The position numbers and the translations under genes were made by a program. The notes under the pieces were generated by a model that ran no database searches, had not been told where the DNA came from, and was given only the letters and a program-made list of their open reading frames with translations. 64,000 nucleotides of DNA from Glandiceps talaboti (lineage: Eukaryota; Hemichordata; Enteropneusta; Spengelidae): positions 736,001-800,000 of the forward strand of contig NC_135559.1 of assembly GCF_964340395.1 (NCBI RefSeq). The letters are read 5' to 3'. Positions 48,753-62,842 of the stretch are shown here, in pieces. Position 1 is the first letter of the stretch. Every line of letters begins with the position of its first letter.

Positions 48753-48910
48753 GCAGATTCTACAGATTCGATTCATGTGTAGTCATAACTAAATATAGTT
48801 TGGACTTTCCAGCCATCATCAGCACTATTTCTAGATGGGGGATTTTGTAAATGCCACCACGGACCAGTTGTTAACAAAGCGTATGATGTTTATAAGCATT
48901 GATGACTCAA

Positions 48911-50378
48911 CTTATTGTATGTCCTTTGATTTATGGCAAAGTTTATCTCAGACAATCTGGATGCATGCATGGTAGAAAAATGTAACGAACACTTGTAGCA
49001 TCGATAAATTATAATATGTTAAGAGAATATAATATATAATAAAAATTGTGAAACATTTAGAAATATAAACCTAAACAACCAATCTGCAAAGCACAATGAG
49101 AACGCTACATGCTTATATGCGCTGTTAGTAGGAGACGAATCTTAGACATGAACAGTGTCAAAAACGTACGTATGCCTAGGCACTAATAAGACTTGATACA
49201 TAGGCAAACTCATTTCCCGTCTTTATCTCACAGCATAATAACATATTAGCTGGTGATACCAGACTGTAATAACCCTTTAATTTGTTTACATGTGTATGGA
49301 TAGATAAATATCCCAAATTATTGTGAATTATTTACTACCAGGCTCTGAGATTAAATCTGTATGCAAAATAATATTCATGAGGTTGACTTATGGCTGCCAG
49401 TAACTGGTTGACACCCAGCATTAGTTACCAGTAGCATTGTATTTGTATTTTTATTGCTTGACAGAGGATCGACACTAATTAGCAATTAGCTAATTTACCA
49501 ATTTTTACCAATAATAAAAATCGTCACATTAAGTTTACAGTATTTGTCCTACAAATAAGCAATTGTCATGTATATTTTGGTAGCTTCAGAATTTGTTGTT
49601 AGGGAGAAGGAGGTTTAACAGCTTGGCATATTGTAATGTCGAACGAATTACTATATTATATCACCATTCTTCTTTAATATAATACTTTCTGTTTAAAAAA
49701 GTACCAGCTGAAGTGAAGGTGCTCATAACAGAAAACATTTTTAAAATCACCCTCTTGAAGTAAGTAATATGAGATGCTGTCCACGTCTCATTCTTAGATT
49801 GGAAGTACCTTTTTTGTATTTGTTTGGTGTATCTATCTCGTGATCGTGGCGTTAGTGTCTACGTTTGCAAAATACTTAGGCTGGAATATTTCAGATAGTG
49901 GAGAAAAGCAATTCTTATTCACATACATATATATGATAAGGAGCAGATCATTTGATATACAACAATATTAGCTACTATTCAACCATTGTAGGTTATACAG
50001 ACCATGAAAGACAGTAGCTCCCTTCACTTTTCTCCGAGCAATATGGTACTTTAAAAATACATAATAGAGTATGGATTTCGAATAAGTGCAGCGATTACAT
50101 ATCAGATTAGTTGCAATTATATATTAACAATAATATTTTAGAAGATAGCTGTTTAAAAAGAAATTATATTAATAAAACACTATTTAGTAAGTAGTTTTCT
50201 ATTGATCCAGTTAATAAATTTGAGAAAAAGACGTTTTCATCTGTGGGACATAATTATTAGCATTCGCATAATTCGGATATTTATATTTAAAGAAATAATC
50301 GACTTACTGGTCTAAAAACCCTCAATTACAGTATACTGCCTATATGATACATATATAATCTAAAACTATACGTATCGT
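48911..50378. other. stretch without recognised genes
   Basis: AT-rich. No second exon for gene B could be found here in the minus direction. Confidence 0.4.
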
Positions 50379-50510
50379 TCATACTCGCATAACAGCTACT
50401 GTTGTTCTACCCGCTATTTTTAAACCACCGTCTTTAGGCTCATACAAACGGAGTCCTCCTCCCCAATTTCTCAAAGTAAACCACCTATCTTTTGATTCGG
50501 CAGAAGGCAT
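50379..50510 (-). CDS. LYEP micro-gene B, first exon
   Basis: ATG at 50510 reads MPSAESKDRWFTLRNWGGGL, then RLYEPKDGGLKIAGRTTVAV and MRV before TGA. A possible donor CGA|GTATGA lies just before the stop (last exon base 50385). It is gap-free with gene A over about 41 residues. LYEP sits at residues 22-25. Residue 10 is Trp where genes C and D have Cys. No signal peptide; no partner exon found. Either a 43-residue peptide or the first exon of a longer protein. Confidence 0.55.
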   Translation of the reverse strand: MPSAESKDRWFTLRNWGGGLRLYEPKDGGLKIAGRTTVAVMRV

Positions 50511-53500
50511 ATTGTATACTGGTGTATACTGCCTTTTTCTTGGACCTTATATCAGAATAACACAACTTTTTTTCCTTTCTCAACTTGATGTCGTTTTGAT
50601 GTGCAATGCGCGATTGTATGATTTTTGCCACAAACGTCATAGATGTTTTTACCATCAAGTATTGGAGGCTTAAATTTATTCAAATCCAACTCACTTTTGA
50701 TTGGTCGATGGTATCATTACTAATTCCTTTGGATATTCAACGTTTGGATATGGGGGTATCACGTGATTAACAACTAAATTACATTAAAGCAAACATATTT
50801 TACTTGATTTTGTAACGAAAATATCATGGTTACTTTATATCATGCCGGGACGGCTACTAAGTCGTCTCATAACAGAAATGTGTGCTTTCATATCTTTTAA
50901 TAATAGGATAATTTTCCGATTTACACACATACATGACATGGTGTTTTCACTCCATTAAGGGATAAGTCCAGAAATCTTGCATGGAGTTTTGATCTGCGCT
51001 TCGAATGATGAAAGTTTCATAATTTGAGTTTAAATCTTCCTCTATATCTATGCTGACTGATGAAACAGAAACGACATAACAAAATCGCGCACAAGTCGCA
51101 TTTCCTATAGGATATGTGCAGTGGTTCATAAATATATTAAGTATATATACGCTATAGGAAATAGATGTTAAATTTTATATTAAGTAGGTTCATCATAAAT
51201 GAATGTCAACTCCATCTAAAATCTAATCACGTTATGAGTTCAGTTGTTACCACATGCAATGGAAATGGTCGACAAGTTTAAATAATCGAGTAATTGGTTA
51301 AGCTGTGAGGCCATATTGAATTGTACTCAGTGTTAATTTAAAATCGAGGATAAGGGTTGCTTATAACACTAACATCATATTTATCTCTTAACATGTCATT
51401 ATAACACAAGTATATTATCCGGTAATTTCAGCTAGTTCAAGTTCAACTTTAATAGTCAAAGTCCAATAGGGTTTATAACAGGTGTTGATATCAATAACAA
51501 GGGTTATTCTTTCATAAAGTCAACACTCACTGACATCCTTTCTAAATATAGAAGTAAACATATCCTGTATTTCCACATTCAACTATTGACAGCCGCTATG
51601 AAACAGGAATAACGAAGTGTGTTTTGACTGATTTTAAATTCATGTGGTTCGAATAACAATGATTCGTTTCCTTGGTAATAATCTAACAACTTTCTTTTTT
51701 ATTTACACATTTTTTCCCATCGTCATCTTTGGCCAATACTCTCCTTTTGTCAGTATATTAGACAGTGTCACTCACAATTATATTTTCAAACGAAGGTTAC
51801 GCCTTGGATAGTCGTTCTTATTCTTGGGAAATACCATTCAGTAAAATAAAATTTGAATGAGAGTTTTGAAAAAAAAATGACCAAAGATACTTTGGCAAGA
51901 AAGGTTACATGGAAATAGAAATACAATCTCACCATTTTACCTTTTTGAATGTAAAAAAGTTTCGGTTTGACGGCTTAAAACTATTGACCTTTGACATATA
52001 CGAAACACATAATTCTTTATAGACCTAATACAATTATCACCTTTCCTTGGCGTGTGTAGACTGGTTGCAATTGGACAATTACGACGAGCGTCATATTTAC
52101 TAACCATAGCCAGTGCAATTTCCTTATCTCTGAGTGGCCGACTTTATAATGATTTCACGTCCAGGTTTAGCTGCCTTACTAAAGTATTTTACAAGTGAAG
52201 GCTTTTTGAAAAGTACTTCATTTCACTTTATTTGCTCAAGGTCGTAAAACAATCCATTTTTACAGTTAAAATAGTTATGATCTATTGTTGACCTGCGAAA
52301 TGTCAAGACTATTGCAGGAGTGACCACGTTCTTCAAGCGGCAACTACCCCTTTCTAATATTCATTCGCCCATTTTGCGTCATGGATATCATTATTTCTAT
52401 ATCAACACGTGAGCGTATAGCAACACTGTACACTACAGAAATACTTCAATCACAGAGGGAAATTAAACTTGACATGTGTTTCCATCAGTGTTGGATTATC
52501 GGATATAGCAATGTTACCAATGTGTTTGTAGAGAAGATTCCGGTTTTGGTTTTCACACGCCTAATATCGATACTTTTGCGTCATTGCTGCCTTCGTGGGA
52601 AAACCAAGTTCATAATGTACTTGGCAGAATTTCATAGTGTTACAGAAACTATAAAGTCTTCTAACTATAAATACCAAACTGCAGCTTCATGATATTCCAA
52701 AGTAATCTTGGAAATTGTTCTGGACAGGGTGTCCGTTTCGGTCACTGAGATGCTCCTATTAAGGAATTGTCTCGTGGAATATACGTAAAGTATGCCCGAC
52801 TAAAAGGTAATTCAACAATAGGTTTTACTTGTTGTTTTCCGATTTTTTCAGTGTAAAGTTTTATCATTCAATTTATGGCGCGATTTTAATCATCGGGTTG
52901 GTGGGATTTTGAAAACAATTTAATATCTTGCCTTGTGTTTCACCAAAATCGTAAATTAAATGAAAACCATTAACTTTGCATGTAGACTCTCCGTGCAACT
53001 GTTAAAGTAGATTTAAAACATTCCTCGCTTTATTTTACACATATTTATCTTACCAGTAATACAGATATTTTAACATTTAAAGCACCATGGCAACAATTTT
53101 AGTCTCATATTATAAAAGATTGTATATTTGTGTGTATGTCTTTCATCAACATTTTGTAAAATATGTCATTTGTCCACTCGTTACTCTACTGTTTCTTCAC
53201 CAAAGTAGACTTCATTTATCTCATTTCAAGAGATTTAATTATAATTCCAAAATGATTCATTCATTCAATCAACCGACTATTGACTATTTTAGGTGTTACA
53301 TTCAGCCTCACATCATGTTCTTTTGATGATCTAGGTACCGATTCACCATGCTATACTGTAAAAAGTCTAATATTCCGCTGTGCAAACTACATGTATTCCT
53401 TTTCTCTACCCATTGACTGGTGTCTTTAAAAACACTTTTAAAACTGGACACTGTGATAGACAAACTTATCAATCGCTATACCAATTGTTAAGAAATGCAT

Positions 53501-53937
53501 TGAGTGTGTTTTGCAATGGAGTAAAAATCAAAGAAAACATTTTAGATCATGGACTCATATTATATCTACTGTAACTACCCTGTTCTTGACCACAATTGAT
53601 ATCAATCTTGTTTGCTACTATGACGGTTGCTAAATATATGTGACAAAAGGACCGAATGACTCATTGTAACTATGGCGTTGTTAGAATCATCCGTGGAGGA
53701 CATTGGCACTGTAAACTTTGACACGTATGTGAGCACGTGACAAAATTAAGTCAGTGTTTAATATATACTGGGTTTTTTCCGCCTGTTACAAACAGCCCCT
53801 ACCAACTACTTCGTTAAATGCTGTCTCTTTTTGTTACAAATCTAGTCAGTTTTATCTATTATGCCTTGAAAACATATCTTAGTCTTCTTTCTTTTTATTA
53901 GTGAACGGCGCTCCCCTCTTTTATTTATCTGCTGCAC
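50511..53937. other. gene-free stretch
   Basis: One minus frame at 50947..51129 contains DLNSNYETFIIRSADQNS after a possible acceptor, but no family or partner exon was found. The complement of ATTGGCCAAAGATGAC occurs near 51720. Confidence 0.4.
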
Positions 53938-54018
<81 letters not shown>

Positions 54019-54050
54019 GCATATCACTGTTTGTTTGTTTGTTTGTTTAT
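53938..54050. repeat. CTGT array followed by GTTT array
   Basis: About 20 CTGT units to 54018, then five GTTT units. Confidence 0.95.
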
Positions 54051-57000
54051 GTTCCTGCTCACTAATATTCGTTTATCCATTTAAACAATAAACAAATATT
54101 TGCAGCGTTAATTATGCCACCTTAATGTTTGTTGCTAGGAATGTACAAGAGGTGGAAATGTTTTTTTTTTTAAAAAGGACAATGCAAACAGGAAATTAAA
54201 ATCTACGACAATTTTATTGAAATGAAATTAACATGTTGACAATGTAAGGTATACATGATCTATTCTTGCATGTGTTGTTAATTAACAAAGGTCAAAATCT
54301 AATTCATTCTTGGTTTATTCTTTCTCAAAATACAAGTAAAATTGAATTAAGACATAACAAATTTCAAAATTCATCCGTGATATAAAAGATGTCAAGTCAA
54401 CATGGATTATGTCCATAGATAGCAATGTGATATTTAACAATACGTCATGTTTTATATTGAACAATAATGACAATAGGCGTTCTTATAATATATGTACTAA
54501 TTAAGAATTGCTTTCCTTAGATATTATTCAAATTGTTAAACTTCTTCAATTTGATTATGTGTCCAACAACTCGCCAGCGTCTCTGAAGTAGAAATAAGGA
54601 GACAATATCAATAGATGGCTAACATAGAGTGACGTTTATTGTTAGTATGTCCTCACTGGCATCACCATTCAATCTGTGTCTGATGTACGTTAGGAAGCCC
54701 TAACTCCCCAAATTCTCAAAATGTAAAGTATTATGACTGCACTCACAGGTAAAACTAAACATATAGACACATGGAATATTGCAAATAATTAAATCCCCAT
54801 TTGATATAGTGCGACGTAGTAATCATTTCAAAAGGGGCGTTCTATTCGTACATCTCGGGTACATCACGGTCTGTGATTGTGTATAAAAACAACGATATGG
54901 TTAAAAGGTAAGATAGCATCTCCCAAACGCTATGAAATTAACACCAGTCCTTCACTACATAATATTCTTTTGAATGCTAGTGAAATTGTTTTCTGTATGC
55001 AAAATTTGGTGATGACGTCATCATTTAAGTATCAAAAATTGCACGTTTTGGAACTATCAAAACCGGGAGGACAAAGACTCCAGAAATCGCCGAATTGAGA
55101 CATTATACATTATTTTCGATTGTTATGTTACAATATCTAGGTAGAAAGAAATTTCTAAATTAATCATTTTCGTTGTATGACTAATTATCTTTATTGTTTA
55201 CCTATATTTGCATAACAATGGTAACTTCAACATCAAATAACACGAAGTGTCACTGGTCGCTTTTCACTGTGAGAAAGCCAAAGCACTAGATAATGCAACG
55301 ACTTGTATTTATTGTTGTATTTTTTGGTATTTTTTAATGAATGACTTAGATATTACAAACCACTAGTGTATATCAGCTCTGCCTTAAAGTCCACACAGTA
55401 TAGTAATACTGTCCCTGTTTTTTGTGGCTGTGACATTCTTTAAGAATGTAAATCATATTGTATCTGTGTGTATGCCGGTTGGTTGTATACTACCTAATAT
55501 TGTGGTCATCAGTACATATGCCTTCCGCGGAGAAGTAATCGTGCTTTGGTATGTATAACTCGCTAAGGTTACATTGAGGTCAATTGATATCTGCAGTATT
55601 GACAATTAGAGTAAACAGTAAAGAAATGATGATTTATGACATGGACAATATGGCAATCAGTATGGATGTGTATTTATGAATATTCTTTTTTACACGTTCA
55701 GTGACCGGTCATCTTTGGCCAATCCAACCAATGGCTTTCATTTCATACATATCTTCCAAACCTTCCATATTATAATGATTTATCTCAGATGGATGGAAAG
55801 TATCTAAAAATCGTTCCAACATATGCAGACTGACCAAGTCATGCAATGCCAAGTCCAGTAGTATCAACCCTAAACGAATTACAGCATTTACTGACAAACT
55901 AATTATTGGTTTTTAATGCATGTGTGATTCTATGATCATATTGAAATGCTAAGGAATCATAAATCTGATCTCTTATTTTATAAGCGCAATATCGAGTTTT
56001 ATAAAATGATAATATTATAAAATCATGAGAATAATAGCCCTAAACCTGAACTGCGTCTCGAAAAACGAAAGCTGAATTGGTGATATGTAATTCACACCTC
56101 AGACTAGCGTCATATCTAAATATAAAAGGGGAATTTACCCGAAATAAATCATTAGCGACTGTACACTTTTCAAATGGTATTATGTTTCCGATTTCAAACC
56201 AAAGAATACCATCTATGTTTTTCTTTAAACACGCCAGTTCATTTTATATGAATTTAAAATCTTACAAACATTGACAGTGAACCAATAAAGGAATCAATTA
56301 TGTGATTTTGAGTTAACAGTAGTCGTACAACACACAGTGTGAACAATTGCTTTCTCTTTTAAATAAAACGAAAGTATGAAATTCGTATGATATCAGATAT
56401 CATAAACTTGATGTGTCCAGGGTTCAGCTATTTTCAGCTTAGATACACGATTTAAACTAACAAAACATATGTTATACTCTGAATAAAATAAGCACTGTAA
56501 ATAAGTTTTAAGACGGTTCTGTCCAGTACTCATTTATTTAGCGCTTGTGTATTTATTGTTGACATTTATAAATGCAGGTGATGTTAAGGTCATGTGTATT
56601 TACCCAGCTATCTTTGCCGAGGGCTTATGTTATCTGTATGTATGTCTCTCTTACTATAATGATACATGCATAACATTCACGAGTGATCAGACGAAAGTAG
56701 CACATCGTTAGAATATTCACAAAGTCGATGCAATATCTTTTATGTGAAACAAAAATATTTGAATCCATTAGAAAACAAGGACATCTGATATGCTCTTTAA
56801 TATCACCATAAATGAAACAATAGAACCACTTTGTGTGATTTACTTAACAATTTCTTTATTTAACAAAATAATTAATAATCTCTACCACATGTCAGGAATT
56901 GAAGGAAATAAAAATACAGTATAAAAACTTTTGAAAATAGTAAAATAATAATAATACAGTATAAAACGCTCAAAATACAATTTGACAAGGTGATTACATT

Positions 57001-57901
57001 TAATATATCACTCTAGCCAGTTAACTGTTCATGTTGATTAATGGCGTAGTCATCACAGCATTGTATTCTACCACGACTCTGGTTATATTAGTTCCATAGT
57101 TTGATAGATGCGTCATTTATCAGAGCGAACAACAGTTTGTATGTTTATCGTCCTGCAAAGGTTCCCGAATCACCACTACTTAATCGTAAAAATACACCCT
57201 CCATGTTTCATCAAATCACTTGTCTCCCTTGAGAGCCATCAACACCTGTGAGGAAAATGAGGACACATTGAAATCTTGTTAGAACACAGAGTGATATACG
57301 TTGAAACAGACGTGTGGTTCTCAGCATGATGCTACTCACCCTACCAAGTTACAAGTATGAAAGTTCGCATAAAATATTAATGTCTAAGTGATTCTACTAC
57401 ATTGCTGTCCAACTGACAAAAACATGGGAAATTATGGTCAAAGACAACAATTGTTTTTTTTTTTACAAAACCTATTATTTTTTCACATCATAGACCTGAA
57501 ATGTTATGTATATATAATAATTGATGCTGTTTTCAAAACGAAGAGGTTGATGCAAACATTTTAAAAGACTAATAGCTCGAGGCAAATCAACAGTCAGCAA
57601 TTTGTAGTCAAAGTTGCCAACGGCATGGTGACTATTCAGGTGACACTATTCATTAACTGTTACAGAAATTTGTATTAATATTTGATAAACGGGTACAATC
57701 CAAAATAAAGGTATTTAATTACATGCTGTTATGGGGTATAAACAGTATTACTTGGTTTAGATGAATGATATCGCTAGCCAAAAGTACATTATGTTATCTG
57801 TAAAATTTTCACAAATACAAAAACACATCAAATAATATCTTCAAAAGACATAAGAATTATGTTTTAATATGAAAGTATATCGAAAGGTACAGTTTGCTTA
57901 C
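54051..57901. other. gene-free stretch
   Basis: No exon could be supported. A minus frame at 55709..55897 ends in the ATTGGCCAAAGATGACC motif and is therefore more likely repeat than gene. Confidence 0.4.
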
Positions 57902-57939
57902 CATAAACAAACAGTTCATACACATACACAGTAACCATA

Positions 57940-58345
57940 TTAGCGGCCACGACTGTAATGTCGGATTTTTTGACACATGCCACATAGAGAGGCATTGTAC
58001 CAACCAATGTACTTTCTGAAATAAAAAAAAATAAACGTTCTATTAGATACAATGTAGCTTGCATATTGAAATATGTTTTAAGACGTGAAGTCATTCCTTG
58101 TAAATGACATTAAACTATTAACTTGGACTATTCAATGATTTCGTTGTAAGAAAAAAAAGGGTGGACACTGTTTTATGCAAGATTGACGGAATAAAATCTC
58201 ACCTGGAACGATCCCAACAGCTCTCTGTCCAATAGTAAAGTCGGACTGTCTTTTCATAATCGTGCTCTCCAGGCTCGTATAGGCTATGACTTCCATATCC
58301 CGTCTTTTTACAGACACATACGTCTTGGACATCTACTTTTGACAT
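57940..58345 (-). CDS. LYEP micro-gene C, two exons, 72 residues
   Basis: Exon 58203..58345 and exon 57940..58015 join in phase 2 (donor AG|GTGAGA, acceptor TTTATTTCAG) and end at TAA. The first exon reads MSKVDVQDVCVCKKTGYGSH, then SLYEPGEHDYEK. The second has KYIGWYNASLCGMCQKIRHY and ends SRGR. C10-x-C12 and a later C-x2-C suggest one metal site, probably zinc; this is inference. Gene D at 61938 has the same intron position and phase and the same Cys spacing. The exon continues past the stop to a donor at 57902 (GTAAGC), so an intron follows the stop codon. There is no signal peptide or membrane segment. The family was not recognised. Confidence 0.72.
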
Positions 58346-58869
58346 GTTATCGTTTTTGAGAAAATTTACAATAAATCAGTAACAATCCTTTCCAACAAAT
58401 CGCCTCTATGACAGGCTACTGCTCTGTTCTCATATTTAAATACTTTCTGTCATCTAAATTTAGAACATGGACACATTTTGACATTCCAAATTGATGATAT
58501 AAGGCATTCCCCTTATTGTATCAACGAATTGATTTCTGTGTAGAAAAGCTATTGTGCAACTTCAAAAATTACTAAAATAGTCATTGCCTCGTAGGGACCT
58601 TTAAGCATTTGAAAATAACACATAGTCAGACTTTCTGGTGTTTTGGGGGTTAAACGTGTGTTTTAAATAAGACATTGTTCAGTTAAATGGGGTTTTCCAC
58701 TTCCTGTTCCGAGTCACTAAACTTTTCATAGGCTGTCCTGAGCAATGATTTCTTGACAGTACCGTGAGTATTAACGTGTGACATTCGAATATTTATTTTC
58801 CGTGAACCAAACTACCGAATAGCGAGTGTCCTCATTGATTTTTCAACAACATTAATTTAGAGATATTAC

Positions 58870-59038
<169 letters not shown>

Positions 59039-59061
59039 GCCTTCCTGCCTGCTTGCATGAG

Positions 59062-59105
59062 TGTGTATGTATGTATGTATGTATGTATGTATGTATGTAT
59101 GTATG

Positions 59106-59139
<34 letters not shown>

Positions 59140-59193
59140 TGTATGTATGTATGTATGTATGTATGTATGTATGTATGTATGTATGTATGTATG
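59062..59193. repeat. ATGT microsatellite
   Basis: About 32 ATGT units with one ATAT variant. It adjoins the CTGT array. Confidence 0.97.
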
Positions 59194-59399
59194 TGTTGCA
59201 ACAATAGTTATGCAAAGAAAAAGTCATTGGCTTCCAGGTCATGTTAAGATATTGGCGAGATACAAATTTCTTATTTGGATAGAAATGACCTTTTAATGCG
59301 TACCTCTTGTCAGGCTTGAATTGTGATCACACAGATGTCACAAAAGCAGTTAATTTGGCAAAGATAACTTATGGCTATGTAATTTAATTGATAGGATAT

Positions 59400-60530
59400 G
59401 GTAGTCATGTGTTACGAATAAATGGCCAAAGATTACTGTTATTTTGATGTGATAGGCTGACGGTTTGTCCAATCAGATATAATAAGAGTTGTTTATTATA
59501 ATGACATGCGAATAGACAGTTATATCAGAAAGTAAATACATAACCCAGCCCATTGGGCTTATTTGTCACTGTGAAATTGAATAACTAATCTAAAGAAACA
59601 AAAAAATACATGATGGGAAACTCTCTAGTCGATGTAATATGGCAATAAGTTGTCCAGTTGGCCAAAGATGACTTCAGGATATCTATTTCATTTAATATAG
59701 CAGCCCTTTCTCCCATTGGCCAATATTTATCACAAGCAGTCCCGTTCTTAAAATATGGTGGTTATTTATACAAGCAGCTAAATATGACAGCAACCTATTC
59801 TTTCTGTGTTATATAACAGAAATTTGTCCAATTGGTAAAAGGCGACTCAAGGTTGTCTTTTTTATTTGTCTCAATTCGCACAAACAACAGTATAGTATGA
59901 CAAGCTGTCATATCGAAGTAATGTGGAAGCAAGTTGTTAAATTGGCCAAAGATGGCTTAAATTGGCCAAAGATGACTTAAAGCTATCATTTGTCAAAGCA
60001 CCAAGGATTATCATAAAATATCATGTTCGTGTAGTACAGATTCTGTAGATGGCTGCAAGCTGTCAAGTCATTTGAGAATGACAACGATTTATCTGATTGG
60101 CCAATGATTATAGCAAACAGTCATGTACTTGAAGTAATGAATTTATTATCCAGCCATTGATACATGATGACACGTTACTGTGTTGATGAAATATGGTAGC
60201 TAGTTGTCAGATTGGCCAAAGGTACGGTACAGTGTCATAGTTATAGATTGACTATTTAATTTGCCTTTTTGATTTGACTGATTGGCCAAAGTTGGCGGCG
60301 AGCTATTTTGTTTATACGATATGGTTGATTTTTAGATTGACAAAACATGACTGTTGGCTGTGTTGTTGCTGTTGTATGTAAGCCATTTATCATATTGGCA
60401 TGATGATTGATAGGTCATGAAGTACTTTTTGGTGTATTTTGGCAACCCTTTTGTCAAATGACCATTAGTCCCTCTAATGTATGCCAAATGGATGTAATTT
60501 ATATGATTGGCCAAGGGTAAAAACACGCAG
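59400..60530. repeat. degenerate array of ATTGGCCAAAGATGAC-type units
   Basis: Close variants start near 59423, 59657, 59719, 59833, 59941, 59959, 60097, 60209, 60279, 60336 and 60509. Several are preceded by AAGTTGTCA/TTA-like sequence and a variant of ATATGGCAGC. Intervals cluster near 55-60 and 110-120 bases. This looks like an old satellite with a basic unit of about 57 or 115 bases. Confidence 0.6.
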
Positions 60531-61544
60531 ATATACACAAATAGCAAACAATGTATGTGTATATGGCATGATTGTCACAGAATGAACATTCTACTAAAGG
60601 TTACTCACATCCAATACTCTTCTCATAGCAACACAAATAAATTACATCCCATTATAATTAAACTTTTATTGAAATTTCCAAAAATTTAACATAACAGATA
60701 GCTGTCTTTTCAAAATCTTAATCTGGATTTCGATTTTGAAGATCTCTCATGTTGTATCTTGTACACTAGTGTATGTTCACCATTCTACATAGTTGAATGT
60801 GACTGGGTAATTCTTCGCATACATTATAAAGAAAATACATAGGTCGCCGGCCAACCTAATTGGCCCTATTGTCGTTGATTTACAACTTGTTAAAATAGAG
60901 GTTGCTGAACTAAAATATTCATGTAGCCTCTTTAAACATTTTGGTTTGGCGTGTAACGTCATCGACCATTGTAATATTGTATACAGGTTTATATACCGCA
61001 ATATTCCCTGCATTAAACTGTCCCCTGTTTTGGCAGTTACGCTCATTAAAAGTTCAAGAACTTGATACCATAATAAAAATGTCCTCAGTCGAACTCAGTC
61101 GCTATGTTCGTTATTCTTCGTCGTAGACTCAATCCGTATTGGTGATATATTCCATCATAGTCAGTCACTGTAAGTAATTTCAGTGTACACATTTCATCTA
61201 ATGAAAAACAGAGATAAGAAGATGATGTTTCATTACATCTATAGAAGTTGATTGCAAATAGATGTAGTATAAGGTTCCCACATGTTTTCTCATGACCTTT
61301 GACTTCAGTAACTCAAATAAACTTTTTTTAAGATGGATCATTCGGGGGGAAAAATAGATGTATAAATATAGTATCACAATTTCCACATTTAACAAATCTA
61401 GCATCATTTCAAATCACAAGAATGTGACACGGGTAGTCAGAGAATATTGAATGCAATGACTTGCTAAATTTCATTGTACTATGTCATAACAGGAAAGTTC
61501 TTATGATAATGATATAAAATTGAAAACATGTTTTATACTTACAA

Positions 61545-61938
61545 TTATGCGCGCGTATACCCTCCCTTCATGCCATTACTATAATGTCGAACGTTGTCGC
61601 ATTCACTACACATTTTTGCTGTAAACCAACCAATCCATATCCTTTAAATAACAAATAACAAACAAAACAAACAAATGAATATGCCGTTTGACACGAATAT
61701 GACGTTGAGCTGAAAAAATACAATCTAAAATACACAGTATACATGTAGTAGTAAGGAGGATCAAGAAATTAAGAAAATCTCGTACCTACCTGTAGTAAGG
61801 TTTTAGATTCTTGTAGGCCTGTATGAAGTAACGAGAATCTCTTTGTTTGTACTCCTTCTCACCGGGTTCATAAAGGCGAGATCCTACAGGCCCGCGTGTT
61901 TTACATTCACAAACCTCATGAACGTCTACCGCTGGCAT
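61545..61938 (-). CDS. LYEP micro-gene D, two exons, 81 residues
   Basis: Exon 61790..61938 and exon 61545..61641 join in phase 2 (donor CAG|GTAGGT, acceptor TTTAAAG). The first exon reads MPAVDVHEVCECKTRGPVGS, then RLYEPGEKEYKQRDSRYF. The second reads IWIGWFTAKMCSECDNVRHY and then SNGMKGGYTRA before TAA. It shares with gene C VDV..VC.CK, LYEPGE..Y, IGW..A..C..C...RHYS and the intron position. A strong donor GTAAGT follows three bases after the stop codon, again placing an intron just past the stop as in gene C. The upstream flank has TATATATAC near 62008 as a weak TATA candidate. Function unknown; small metal-binding cytosolic protein is an inference. Confidence 0.72.
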
Positions 61939-62619
61939 GGTAATATACATTGTGCTTTACCTTTCAAATGATTGTAATACCTTTCTTAGTCATACTTATA
62001 CATGTATATATACGGTGGGTGAAATTTGTTCTCTAAATTTAGTAACTGAACTAATACCCAATCTGTTGTTGACACGTGTACGAAAGCAATTGCTTACTGT
62101 GTTTACATTTGAAATGGGTGGAGTTTAGTCTTTGTTACTGCCATTACGATTTGAATAGATAGGATTGGCTCATATATAGTGTATTCAGGCAAATAAATCA
62201 GTGTGATATATATCAAGCTGTGAGTAATTGTCCTTCGCCGAACAATGTTATGCTGGTCGAATTTGGTGTCGGCAGTAAGACAGTCGTGTGGTGCATATCT
62301 CCTACTTTGTTAGTAACTGGTATCTCAACATTTGAATAAACTAACTATTACTGTAAGTACAACTCATTCCCCGAGCTGACGTTCCAGACCAAATAGCAAA
62401 GTTTTACTCTAGTAAAGCCGACAGTACGATCATTTCCAATTTCAATGCCAAGCACATTTAAAAAAGCTGTCCAAACAAATATACTAGGAATGTACCATTC
62501 GAATGATGAAATAAGTATTACCAGACCATGACAAATTGGTGAAATCTGACACCATTTGAAAATTGAGATGTTACATTTAATTCACAGGACCATTTCTCGT
62601 CATCCTTGGCCAATTTATT
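61939..62619. other. upstream flank of gene D
   Basis: No exon recognised. The complement of the GGCCAAAGATGA motif occurs near 62600. Confidence 0.4.
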
Positions 62620-62623
62620 GAAA

Positions 62624-62842
62624 CAAACAAACAAACAAACAAACAAACAAACAAACACAAACATACATGCATACATACATACATACATACATACATACAT
62701 ACATACATACATACATACATACATACATACATGCATGCATGCATGCATGCATGCATGCATGCATGCATGCATGCATGCATACATACATACATACATACAT
62801 ACATACATACATACATACATACATACATACATACATACATAC
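62624..62842. repeat. AAAC, ACAT and GCAT compound microsatellite
   Basis: AAAC units to 62656, then ACAT, a central block of about 12 GCAT units (62731..62780), then ACAT again. The symmetry means the stretch can fold on itself. Confidence 0.95.

Noticed and set aside
55709-55897. 62-residue minus frame
   Set aside because: Its end is a copy of the ATTGGCCAAAGATGAC repeat motif, so it is more likely repeat-derived.
57170-57250. Possible fifth, broken LYEP copy on the minus strand (W...REP.QDD.K)
   Set aside because: A stop interrupts it, spacing is off by one and only a few residues match.
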